Shown piece after piece: positions 27,133 through 36,111 of a DNA stretch of 64,000 nucleotides (its first letter is position 1; each line of letters begins with the position of its first letter). Below the pieces are notes generated by a model, which saw only the letters and a list, made by a program, of their open reading frames with translations, searched no databases and had not been told where the DNA came from. The translations under genes and the position numbers were made by a program. Source of the DNA: Promethearchaeota archaeon (GTDB taxonomy: Archaea > Asgardarchaeota > Thorarchaeia > Thorarchaeales > Thorarchaeaceae). The stretch lies in NCBI GenBank assembly GCA_014728035.1, contig WJMJ01000148.1, forward strand, positions 62,001 to 126,000. The letters run 5' to 3'.

Positions 27133-29709
27133 CTATTTCTTTCTCAGGAAATAAATGATAATCACTACGAATACAACACCGATTCCAACCCCTGCAACAA
27201 TAACCAAAATCATTGCATCAGCTGGAGGAGGAACAGAGGGACTAGTAGTTGTTGTACTAGTGGTAGTTGTGGTTGAGGTCGAAGATGAACCAGGATAGAC
27301 CGTAACAATTGTTGTACGAACGACACTGTTACCTGATGTGTCATAGAGTGTCAAGGTAATGTTCCAAACTCCATCTCGAAGGCCAGCATTATCCAACAAG
27401 TAGTTGATATCAGTTCCGTCCCAAGATCCACTCGCTAGAATTGTACTTCCATTAAGAGTGATTGAATACGAGTCGGGCAAGAAGTCAGAACAAGTCCAAT
27501 TCATCCATATATCTGAATCACCCTCAGTGAAGAAGAAATTCGATACATAGGAACATGTTGGTGCGGTAGTATCTTCCAGAGTCACCCAACCCATACATGT
27601 GTAACCATTACCTGAAGTATCCTCATAGACATAGGTGATGTTGTAAACTCCGAGATCCGTACCATCCAGGTGGTATTCTAGAGAAGTATTACTTGTGAGA
27701 ACTGTGGTGTTTGTGAGAGTTCCATTCTCATATATCCAGAGAGTTCCAGGTGCGTCCCACGTATGGAAGTCGTTGACCTCGAAAGGAACACCATCTCCAG
27801 AACCATACTCAATATCATACAGACCCCACACAGCATACGTTGGAGGTATTGTATCGATGACTGAGATAATTACAGTGTGTACAGCAGTATTTCCAAAGGT
27901 GTCATTTGCTTTAATTGTACAATTGTAATCACCTAATACAGAAATATCAAGTTCTGCACTGAATTCAGTAGTATAACTTACACTGGTCTGAATTACATCA
28001 TTGAGATAATAAGTTACAGTATCTGGGTTGTCATCTGTGATATTCCAGTTGAGCTCATAGAGATCAAGGGATGGCTCAACATCAGCATCACTGTATCCTT
28101 CAATATCTGGTACTACATTATCTCCTTCGTTAACTGTGATCTGGACTTGATCGATTTGTTCATTCATATATGCATCCCAGATGACAAGTTGTGCTGTATG
28201 AACTCCCAATGATAAACCTTCAAAGGTATAAGAGATATCGAGTGAAGGAATCCAATATCCAGAATCAATATCTGAACCATCTAATGACAGAGTATAATTC
28301 CATGGATGGATATCGAATATATTCCAATCAATAGTACGTGACTCATAATCGTACATCTCTACATCAGGCTCATTTACTATTCCAGGACCAGAAGAATCTA
28401 GCAATACATTTGGAGCTCCATCATAATTTCCAGAACCGCCAGGAATATAGTAATTAGCATCATGAGATTCATTGTAGAAGTTACCTGTCAGAGTGGGCGA
28501 ATACCACCAGGTATTGTTAGTATTTCCTGCATTATCGTATGTGTCATTTGTGGTATGATTACTGAAGTGATTATTGTAGAGAAGGTTGTGATGACAACCT
28601 GTAGAAAGAACCATTCCAATTTGGCCATGATGTATCTTATTGTCAGTAATTATGCACGAATTTGAGTTAATGAAAAAGAATCCATAATCATAGAATGTGT
28701 TCAAGATGTTATTTCGAACAAGTACATCCTCACCTGAAACAATATCGATTCCTCGGTAGGTTGTATTCGCTATCTCGTTACCTTCAACAGTAGAGGACCA
28801 AATATAATCCAGATAGATTGCATGATCACCAATGTTTCGAAGTTTGTTGTTACGAATTAAGCTGCCACCATTAGAATTCTGATAAATACCATAGTCAGCA
28901 ATATCAACTAAGGTATTGTTTTCAATTCTTTGATAATAATTACTGTTTGAAATATCATATATGCCATAATTTGATGCATTGGTTATCAGATTGTTAGTTA
29001 TATTTACATAACTGGAGTAAGCGTAGATTCCTGCTCCTGTCCCATAGAGATTTCGAATAGAGTTATCATGATAGACAGAATCGTCAGATAACCCATTATC
29101 ACGTATTCCATAATATGCTATGTCAATCTCGTTTCTCTGAATTGTTGTATTGGGTGCCGAAGAGTGAAATATGGCATTTGTCATATCATGCATAATATTA
29201 TCAGATACTTCAATGAAATGCGAATCGTGTATGTATGTGCCATATGAACATCCGTCCATTGTACAATGTGATATCAGCGTGTTGTTTGCTCTGTAAACAT
29301 ATACTCCACGTATTGTTGTAAAAGTACAGGCCTCGATAATTCCATTGCTTGAGTTATCAATACGGATACCATAACGTGACATAGTTGATGCGTTGAAATC
29401 ACAAGATTTTATCTTCCAGTATGCGGTCTGATCCGAAATTTCAATTATATCCCCAAGAGAATATGTGGTTGAATTTCCTTCTAGTAAGTAGGGGTCACCT
29501 TGCGTACCGCTCCCCGAAAAGCCAAATTGCGTGAAATTATCTTCATGAGTGATTTCATAAAGTGTTACTCCAGGGTCCGCTGAAACAGCATAGGTTTCTA
29601 GACCCGTTTCTTCATTTTGGAATTCTATTGGTATCCCTTGATTGATTCCGACCGGAATCAGGAATAGCGCAAATAGAAATCCTGCTAGTAGTAATTTCTT
29701 GGCGTGCAT
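27133..29709 (-). CDS. Beta-helix (NosD-like) surface protein with Ig-like repeats
   Basis: This 858-residue protein is the closest paralog of 24466. It has a signal peptide (LLLAGFLFALFLIPVGI), the entry motif DNFTQFGFSGSGTQGDPYLL, and a beta-helix over about 80-420. Ig-like units then share whole phrases with 24466, such as EYGS/EYGT and SVLGDYNC. A long linker TTTTTSTTTTS, a membrane helix and the tail RKK follow. The similar C-terminal halves and more different helix parts suggest the binding face has diversified on a constant stalk. A 158-base divergent promoter region separates it from the S9 peptidase gene. Confidence 0.85.
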   Translation of the reverse strand: MHAKKLLLAGFLFALFLIPVGINQGIPIEFQNEETGLETYAVSADPGVTLYEITHEDNFTQFGFSGSGTQGDPYLLEGNSTTYSLGDIIEISDQTAYWKIKSCDFNASTMSRYGIRIDNSSNGIIEACTFTTIRGVYVYRANNTLISHCTMDGCSYGTYIHDSHFIEVSDNIMHDMTNAIFHSSAPNTTIQRNEIDIAYYGIRDNGLSDDSVYHDNSIRNLYGTGAGIYAYSSYVNITNNLITNASNYGIYDISNSNYYQRIENNTLVDIADYGIYQNSNGGSLIRNNKLRNIGDHAIYLDYIWSSTVEGNEIANTTYRGIDIVSGEDVLVRNNILNTFYDYGFFFINSNSCIITDNKIHHGQIGMVLSTGCHHNLLYNNHFSNHTTNDTYDNAGNTNNTWWYSPTLTGNFYNESHDANYYIPGGSGNYDGAPNVLLDSSGPGIVNEPDVEMYDYESRTIDWNIFDIHPWNYTLSLDGSDIDSGYWIPSLDISYTFEGLSLGVHTAQLVIWDAYMNEQIDQVQITVNEGDNVVPDIEGYSDADVEPSLDLYELNWNITDDNPDTVTYYLNDVIQTSVSYTTEFSAELDISVLGDYNCTIKANDTFGNTAVHTVIISVIDTIPPTYAVWGLYDIEYGSGDGVPFEVNDFHTWDAPGTLWIYENGTLTNTTVLTSNTSLEYHLDGTDLGVYNITYVYEDTSGNGYTCMGWVTLEDTTAPTCSYVSNFFFTEGDSDIWMNWTCSDFLPDSYSITLNGSTILASGSWDGTDINYLLDNAGLRDGVWNITLTLYDTSGNSVVRTTIVTVYPGSSSTSTTTTTSTTTTSPSVPPPADAMILVIVAGVGIGVVFVVIIIYFLRKK

Positions 29710-29867
29710 ATAATGCCTCCTTAAGCAATATAAATGAGCGAAGAAGACCCCATATAAACTTCTTTACCATCAATTATTAAAATGATTTTTAAAAAAAATG
29801 GTTTACCTAATCAAGTAACAGACTGATTTATACGACACTTGGTCATAAGGATAATAGAGGTTTAGTA

Positions 29868-31718
29868 ATGACTCAGTCTGAATTTGAGAAATTCCTTTCC
29901 ATCGAAGTTGCTGGTGGTGCTAGCTGGCATCCTGTTGCCAACAAAATAGCTTATGTCTATGATGCATCAGGTGTGAATCAAATCTACCTAAGTGAGGTTT
30001 TTGAGGGAAAAGCTCTTTGGCCGAAGCGGCTCACGTTTGAGGAAGACCGTTGTACAGATCCTAGGTTCTTGGAAGATGCGAGTATCATTTTCACACGCGA
30101 TAGAGGAGGAAATGAAAATTTCCAAATAGGATCAATCAATGAGTCCTACGAGCTGGAATGGCTTACTAATGATTTGGATGCAAAACACAGAGTCATAACC
30201 ACATCAAAGATAGGATTCTATTATATTGCAAATATTGAAGACAAATCAAGACTGGACATCTATAGACGCCGCATTCCATTTGACATGACTAAACCAGAAT
30301 TGCTTTATCGACCTAAGAAAGGTATAGTTTCTCCAATCCTAATCTCAGATGATGACAAGCAAGTTGTGATAAAACGATATCTTGGTAATGTCTATCAAGA
30401 ATTAGCTCTCATTGATACTGAAAATGAGGAAATAACAGAATTAACCGAAGAGCAGACAAAAATTAGAAAGAGTCGCTGGACTCCAATAAGATGGCTAAAT
30501 GAAGAAACAATACTTGTGAGAACAGATTTTGAATCTAACTTTGACAGACTAGCAGTCCTTACTCTCGATGGAGAATTCAGGACCTATGACGAAATCGAAG
30601 AGAATCTCCAATGGGAAGTCAAGACCCAGGCCTATAGTTCCAATGATGATTACACCTACTATGTTATGAACGAGGAAGGTTACAGTACTATCTATCGTGC
30701 AAAATTCTCACCAAATTCTGTTTCTGGAATTGAGAAGATAGTACTTCCAAAGAAAGGAGCAATAGCATTGGGTGATGCTAGATCTTGGAATCGTGGACTA
30801 ACAGTATCACCTGACGGTTCTAAGTTGGCAATAACCTTAAGCACACCCACATCACCAACTTCTGTCTGGATCTATTCAATAGAAGACAAGAAGTTTTGGA
30901 ATGCTACACCTGTAAACACTGCAGGATTGAACCCAATCAATTTTGTTGGAGAGAAACTACTTCGCTTCAATAGTTTTGATGGTCTCAGTGTACCATACTT
31001 CAGACTCTTACCACAAGGTGAGATGCCAGAAAAGGGATGGCCAACAATTTTGATGATTCATGGTGGACCCGAGTCACAGCTTATCCCAGCATTTAGCCCT
31101 GTCATGCAGTTCTATGCATCCGCAGGATTTGCCATTGTAGCACCAAATATCCGTGGTAGCACAGGATATGGAAAGAAATATCTGGATCTTGATAATGTTG
31201 AGAAACGTTTGGATTCGATAATGGATATCAAACATCTTGCTTTGCATCTAAAAGAAACTGATACTACAATTGATGGTGATCGCCTTATCATATACGGCGG
31301 CAGTTACGGAGGATTTGCTGTGTTATCTGCAATGACGGAACACCCGGAACTATGGAAAGCTGGTGTCGATATTGTAGGAATATCCAATTTTGTGACTTTC
31401 CTACAAAACACAGCTGACTGGCGAAGGGCACTTAGAGAAGCTGAATATGGAAGTTTGGAACATGATATGGAAACCTTGAGGAAAATCAGTCCAATCCATA
31501 AGGTAGACAAAATCGCCGCTCCTTTATTTATAATACAAGGAGACAACGATGAGAGAGTACCACTTTCAGAATCCATTCAAATATATGAGGAATTAAAAGA
31601 GAAAGGTCTCGAAACTAAGATGCTTAGATTCTCAGATGAAGGGCACGGATTGGCGAAACGGAAGAATAGAATTCTAGCTTATTCGAATGTACTTGAATGG
31701 CTGAAAGAAATAGTCTGA
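29868..31718 (+). CDS. S9-family prolyl oligopeptidase / acylaminoacyl peptidase
   Basis: This 616-residue serine peptidase has an N-terminal beta-propeller (about 1-370, WD-like blades such as ASWHPVANKIAYV and LTVSPDGSKLAITL). An alpha/beta-hydrolase domain follows, with the oxyanion region LMIHGGPESQ, nucleophile YGGSYGGF (Ser near 479), Asp in GDNDERVPL and His in DEGHGLAK. No signal peptide is seen, so it acts on short peptides in the cytosol. It is divergent from the beta-helix gene and followed by a small membrane protein. It fits the peptidase-rich content of the window. Confidence 0.93.
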   Translation: MTQSEFEKFLSIEVAGGASWHPVANKIAYVYDASGVNQIYLSEVFEGKALWPKRLTFEEDRCTDPRFLEDASIIFTRDRGGNENFQIGSINESYELEWLTNDLDAKHRVITTSKIGFYYIANIEDKSRLDIYRRRIPFDMTKPELLYRPKKGIVSPILISDDDKQVVIKRYLGNVYQELALIDTENEEITELTEEQTKIRKSRWTPIRWLNEETILVRTDFESNFDRLAVLTLDGEFRTYDEIEENLQWEVKTQAYSSNDDYTYYVMNEEGYSTIYRAKFSPNSVSGIEKIVLPKKGAIALGDARSWNRGLTVSPDGSKLAITLSTPTSPTSVWIYSIEDKKFWNATPVNTAGLNPINFVGEKLLRFNSFDGLSVPYFRLLPQGEMPEKGWPTILMIHGGPESQLIPAFSPVMQFYASAGFAIVAPNIRGSTGYGKKYLDLDNVEKRLDSIMDIKHLALHLKETDTTIDGDRLIIYGGSYGGFAVLSAMTEHPELWKAGVDIVGISNFVTFLQNTADWRRALREAEYGSLEHDMETLRKISPIHKVDKIAAPLFIIQGDNDERVPLSESIQIYEELKEKGLETKMLRFSDEGHGLAKRKNRILAYSNVLEWLKEIV

Positions 31719-31802
31719 TATGATTAGGCTGGATGAAAACTGAAATTCGCGTGCAGAGTCAAAGTTAAGAGGTAAAATAACATAAGCCAACTAGTGAATC
31801 CT

Positions 31803-32420
31803 ATGAAACGTATTATTCTATCTGTGATCTTCCTAACCATGCTACTCACTCCAGTAGCCGCTGTTGATTTTGGACCGAATAAACACATAGACAATGAAAC
31901 TGGAGCAACTGTTCGTGTAACGATATCCGCAGATACACCGTTCGTAACACCATACACCGAAGAAATAGAAATTGATCTGAGTATAGAATTTAACCAAACT
32001 GATATTACACAATTGAATATCTCCGAAATAGCTGTTTCGATTCAAAAATACCAACCAAACCTAGATTCATATACCCCAATAGGTTTTGGAATAAACGCAT
32101 ATGAACCAGAAATCTTCAGTACCTATTTCGGAAATATCACAGATACAATAGAACTTAGCGAATCAATTTCTGCTGTTGAATGCTATTTCGCAATTACGTT
32201 GGTAGGTTCATTCACAAACGGGTCTGACGTCCATTCATTTGAAATAATGACATCAAACGACTTTCTCGGTCCATTCACAATTTCACCTGGAAGTGGAACT
32301 GCGGAATTCATCGTTGGGGCCGTACTGATTCTGATAACGGTCATCGTAATGGTGGCTGGAGCATATGTGGTTAAGAAAAGCAAGGAACCGGTTAGAAAGA
32401 GAGCTAGCATTGAAGATTAG
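31803..32420 (+). CDS. Small secreted protein with C-terminal membrane anchor
   Basis: About 205 residues. The signal peptide is MKRIILSVIFLTMLLTPVAA, which is why I prefer the ATG at 31803 over the GTG at 31794. A single beta-rich extracellular domain with several N-x-S/T sites follows, then a membrane helix (FIVGAVLILITVIVMVAGAYVV) and a basic tail KKSKEPVRKRASIED. I do not recognise the domain. It lies 75 bases after the S9 peptidase and 99 before the M3 peptidase, in the same direction. Confidence 0.75.
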   Translation: MKRIILSVIFLTMLLTPVAAVDFGPNKHIDNETGATVRVTISADTPFVTPYTEEIEIDLSIEFNQTDITQLNISEIAVSIQKYQPNLDSYTPIGFGINAYEPEIFSTYFGNITDTIELSESISAVECYFAITLVGSFTNGSDVHSFEIMTSNDFLGPFTISPGSGTAEFIVGAVLILITVIVMVAGAYVVKKSKEPVRKRASIED

Positions 32421-32519
32421 GTAACAATCTATTCAAGTATAGTACTTCAGGATGAAAATTGACTCATACGAAAGTATTCATAAGATACACCAATGAACGA
32501 AATTATTGGATGATATCTT

Positions 32520-34301
32520 ATGGCCGATGAAGCTATGACTTGGGATCTTTCACAATTAGTAGAGTTTGATGACCCAGCGTATATAGAAGAAAGACTCACA
32601 GCAGCAGTAAAAGCAGCTGAGGAATTCCGCGATAAACACAGAGGGAAAATATCAAAGTATACAGCTGCGAAGGTCGCTGAATTATTAGAGGAAGAAGATA
32701 GGTTACAATTGGAGTTTGAAGGAGCTTTCAAGTATGCAAGCTTAGCATATTCAGCAAACATGAATGACGAGGTTGCAAAAAAATTAGCTGATAAAGCTAG
32801 ACAGGCAGGAATGCTACTTGGACAAGCTTTAGCATTTCGGGATATCGAATTAGGAAAGCTTCTAGCTGACAAACCTAAGATTGTAGAAGCTTCTGAAGTG
32901 AGTGAGTATAGACATAATCTTGAGAGAATTCTTCAACGGGTTCCATACATGCTGAGCGAAGAAAAGGAGCAACTTGTCATCTCAAAGGATAAGAACGGTA
33001 TCAATGCTTGGTATCAGCTTCATGGCGATTGGCTTGCCACGCGTGCTTTTGATATCGAAGTTGATGGTGAGATGAAGACCATGCCATATGGCGAGATTCT
33101 CAGCCTCTATCAAAGTCCAGACAGAAACCTCCGGAGACGGGCTCAGAAAACCGTTTATGGAGAACTTGGAAAAGATCATATTGTTTGGTCTTCAGCTATT
33201 CGTTCAGTATGTTCAGATCATATTCAGATGTGCAAAATGCGTGGATATCCAAGCCCAATGACATCAAGTTTGATTGCAAATGATGTTGATGAAGAAACGA
33301 TTGAAGCTCTGATGAATACCATTGAAAACAATGTAGCTGTCTATCAAGAATATCTCAAACTCAAAGCTGAAGTCATGGGTCTTAAAAAGTTAGGAAATTG
33401 GGATATCATAGCTCCTCTACCAAATGCACCAGATAAGAAATACACATGGGATGAATCACGAAAGCTAGTGGTTGAAGCCTATTCGGACTTTGATGAAGAA
33501 TCTGGAGAATGGATGGATGAGATGTTTGAAAAACGCCACATTGATGGTGCAGTACGAAACGGAAAACGTTCAGGTGCTTTCTGCTCAACATGGTTCTCTG
33601 GAAAAAGTGCATACATACTTCAGAGTTTCAATGGTACTATGAGCGATGTCTTTACTCAAGCACACGAGTTGGGGCATGCTTTACATGCATATCTTGGTTC
33701 TCGTGCACAAAAACCATCAAACTATGAAATTGGTAGTTGTGTGGCAGAAACCGGTTCTATCTTTGGAGAGCTTCTCTTAACAGAGAAACTTCTTGCTCAA
33801 GCTGAATCAAAAGAGCTTAAACAAGCTATCCTTACATCTGTTCTCGATGAATTCGGTGAAGCAGCTTTCCAAGTTTCCACAAGGACTTGGTTCGAAACCA
33901 TGTTGTACGAAGCAATTGAGGATGGAGAATACCTTGACGGTGATAAGGTCTCAGAACTCTGGTTAAAGGCTCGTGACAGGATGTATGGCGATTCAGTTGA
34001 ATGGTTAGATGAGCTCAAATGGTGGTGGACCATGAAGCTTCACTTCTACATTCCACGCTACAGATACTATAACTATCCCTACGTCTATGCTCAGTTGTTT
34101 GTCTATGCCATGTATCGGCTGTACAAAGAAGAAGGTAAGGAATTTGTACCTAAACTCAAAGCGTTACTTGCTGCTGGTTCTAGCAAATCTCCGAGAAACC
34201 TCGCTGCTGAAATTGGCTTTGATATCACAAAGGAAGAGTTCTGGCAGAAAGGTATCGAACAGTTCAAAGAGTTTGTAGAGGTTTTCAAAGAAACTTTGTA
34301 G
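32520..34301 (+). CDS. M3-family oligoendopeptidase F
   Basis: This 593-residue zinc oligopeptidase has an N-terminal helical oligopeptidase-F domain (about 100-170) and the M3 catalytic domain. The latter carries QAHELGHALHAYL near residue 382, with GSCVAETGSIFGE supplying the third zinc ligand. A substrate-binding Tyr/Gly region sits near the C-terminus (FYIPRYRYYNYPYVYAQLFVY), which is characteristic of PepF. It is cytosolic and degrades peptides of roughly 5-20 residues in studied homologs. The start is ATG and a hairpin terminator follows. Confidence 0.94.
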   Translation: MADEAMTWDLSQLVEFDDPAYIEERLTAAVKAAEEFRDKHRGKISKYTAAKVAELLEEEDRLQLEFEGAFKYASLAYSANMNDEVAKKLADKARQAGMLLGQALAFRDIELGKLLADKPKIVEASEVSEYRHNLERILQRVPYMLSEEKEQLVISKDKNGINAWYQLHGDWLATRAFDIEVDGEMKTMPYGEILSLYQSPDRNLRRRAQKTVYGELGKDHIVWSSAIRSVCSDHIQMCKMRGYPSPMTSSLIANDVDEETIEALMNTIENNVAVYQEYLKLKAEVMGLKKLGNWDIIAPLPNAPDKKYTWDESRKLVVEAYSDFDEESGEWMDEMFEKRHIDGAVRNGKRSGAFCSTWFSGKSAYILQSFNGTMSDVFTQAHELGHALHAYLGSRAQKPSNYEIGSCVAETGSIFGELLLTEKLLAQAESKELKQAILTSVLDEFGEAAFQVSTRTWFETMLYEAIEDGEYLDGDKVSELWLKARDRMYGDSVEWLDELKWWWTMKLHFYIPRYRYYNYPYVYAQLFVYAMYRLYKEEGKEFVPKLKALLAAGSSKSPRNLAAEIGFDITKEEFWQKGIEQFKEFVEVFKETL

Positions 34302-34308
34302 GTTGAAA

Positions 34309-34343
34309 TGTGGGATTGATTTCCCACACAACTTTTCTTTTTC
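34309..34343 (+). terminator. Hairpin terminator after the M3 peptidase
   Basis: TGTGGGA (34309-34315) pairs with TCCCACA (34322-34328), then a T-rich tract ending CTTTTTC. Confidence 0.65.
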
Positions 34344-34668
34344 CCATATTGATTGATGAGAATCTGAAGAAACAACAAGCAGTTTCAAGTTACATTGTTA
34401 TTCATGTATCAAAACATGAAAATAAGCAAGCTGTCTTTTCCTGAAACTCTAGAAGTAAGTTTGTTCTATACTTCGATGGAATCGATTCTGATATCTAGCT
34501 GCCCGTTAGTAAATCAATCTATGATTCTCTGTCTATGTTTGTAACCGATGATGATAATGACCCCAGAAACAATACTCTCTTTTCACTGCTGGATATTTTG
34601 ATCAGACAACAATTTACTCTAACCATAATAATATGTAGCTGTAACAATATTAGACACAAGAACCAATC
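34344..34668 (+). other. Intergenic stretch with no supported gene
   Basis: I see no coding frame with support. TAATAATATG near 34627 may be the TATA box of the next gene. Confidence 0.4.
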
Positions 34669-35076
34669 ATGTATCGGTTTGGAACTCAGGAAAATCGAGA
34701 GGATGTCATTGCTCTAAGGTGGCCTAGGGCTTGTCTGTTATGTGGAGTAAAGGCATCTGATGAAGATAGTCCACAATATGCAATACTTGGGGAGTTCTAC
34801 GAAGAAAAAAATACACAAGTTCTCTTGAAAATGCCAGGTTTCTTCTTTGTCTGTAATGGATGTACTCAGACCATCCAAAAATCAACAGAAATGGGAAATT
34901 CACAAGAATTAGCTCAAAAGCTGATGAAACATCCATGGAAAGCGATATTAAAACTTGAAAAGAATGGCACTGTAAACCTACCTAATGGAGTATTCAAGAA
35001 TAAATTACTTCAACTAAACCCAGATGGAAAATTCGGTTCAATTGATGATCCTATGAAAACCATACTTGATAAATGA
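34669..35076 (+). CDS. Small protein with paired CxxC motifs
   Basis: This 135-residue protein has two metal-binding knuckles: CLLC (about 23-26) and CNGC (about 62-65). They are separated by a strand-rich segment with a charged turn (EFYEEKNTQVLLKMPGFFFV). This spacing fits a zinc ribbon inserted in a small beta domain. The C-terminal half is helical, then beta (NGTVNLPNGVFKNKLLQL). The family is not recognised. It is followed after 9 bases by a PH-like gene, so the two probably form an operon. The ATG start is not preceded by a clear ribosome site. Confidence 0.72.
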   Translation: MYRFGTQENREDVIALRWPRACLLCGVKASDEDSPQYAILGEFYEEKNTQVLLKMPGFFFVCNGCTQTIQKSTEMGNSQELAQKLMKHPWKAILKLEKNGTVNLPNGVFKNKLLQLNPDGKFGSIDDPMKTILDK

Positions 35077-35085
35077 GGTTTCGAT

Positions 35086-36024
35086 ATGAGCTATGGAGAA
35101 ACCCTTCGAACAAAAACTGAAGAAGAATTTACCCGAGCCAAATTATGCCTACTACCAAACGAATCAGTAGAATTTGTATGTCAGTCTCGAAACGGTTTCC
35201 TTGTGCTATCACACAGAAGACTTGCAATTCTAGAAAAGTCAAAAGATAAAGTCTACACAATCAGTCAAGCCATTCCACTTGAATGTGTTTCTGAGATATC
35301 TGAAAAGAAAAAAGACAAAGTGAAGGTTTCATGTAAGAAACACTCCAAATCTAATACCACCTTTGAAGAAATAGAAATGAAGGCTCCTAAGGCAAAAAGA
35401 GGTGAAGACAAAGACGCAGTCAGGAAACAATTTGAAGATTCTATGAAACACTTCCAAGAATCGGTTAATAATATCCTTCACCAAACACCTGAAACATTGC
35501 TTAATCGAGACCTATCTTACCTACATCATCTGCCAGACAGTTTGACAAGAAATGCAGTGCTTGATCTGAATATCATCCTTCAGGACCAACCCATCTACGA
35601 TTCGCTTTACTATGAGGGTCTGAAGTATCTTGGCCCCAAACCATTTCTAATAGAAGAGACCGTTCGAATTGCAGAGGAAAGAGAGAACGGTGTTTTGTTT
35701 GCCGCTGGGAAACAGGGCTTTATCATGATCCAAGGGAGAAAAGATGGTCGGTTCATATCAGATGTTTTAGTTGATAAAATCGAATGGAGAAACATCAGCA
35801 GTCTTAGCTACGAATGGCAAAACGAGGGAGTCTTCGAAGTTGCCTATTCACTACAGCAAGGTGCTAAAGAGAAACTGGTCAGATATGTGTGGTCTCCAAC
35901 CGTAAATGAGGATGTGAGGGAATATCACTGGCTCTGGCAGTGCCTGAATGGTCCATGGATCATTGAGGATATCTTCGCTGCCTATTCTGATGGTAAATTC
36001 TCCCAAGGAATTAGTGTCCCTTGA
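35086..36024 (+). CDS. Protein with two PH-like domains
   Basis: This 312-residue soluble protein has a segment at about 35-90 (GFLVLSHRRLAILEK, then IPLECVSEISEKKKDKVKV) with the strand pattern of bacterial/archaeal PH-like domains: a rising hydrophobic strand, LxxxRL, and a later IxxI strand. Residues 200-300 look like a second one (GVLFAAGKQGFIMIQGR, LVDKIEWRNISSLSY, ending in the helix EYHWLWQCLNG). A charged linker helix joins them. PH-like domains bind lipids or proteins, and the neighbouring zinc-ribbon protein is a candidate partner. The domain call is from pattern only. Confidence 0.65.
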   Translation: MSYGETLRTKTEEEFTRAKLCLLPNESVEFVCQSRNGFLVLSHRRLAILEKSKDKVYTISQAIPLECVSEISEKKKDKVKVSCKKHSKSNTTFEEIEMKAPKAKRGEDKDAVRKQFEDSMKHFQESVNNILHQTPETLLNRDLSYLHHLPDSLTRNAVLDLNIILQDQPIYDSLYYEGLKYLGPKPFLIEETVRIAEERENGVLFAAGKQGFIMIQGRKDGRFISDVLVDKIEWRNISSLSYEWQNEGVFEVAYSLQQGAKEKLVRYVWSPTVNEDVREYHWLWQCLNGPWIIEDIFAAYSDGKFSQGISVP

Positions 36025-36111
36025 TTATCTACTATCTTTTCCAAGATTTCCATCAATAATTTTATTTTTCCCTAAATTCTTCACCCAATAATCATTGAGT
36101 GAGTGCACGCC

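Noticed and set aside
34535..34717. A 60-codon frame before the zinc-ribbon gene
   Set aside because: It overlaps the start of a better-supported gene, has no ribosome site and its composition looks like random AT-rich DNA.
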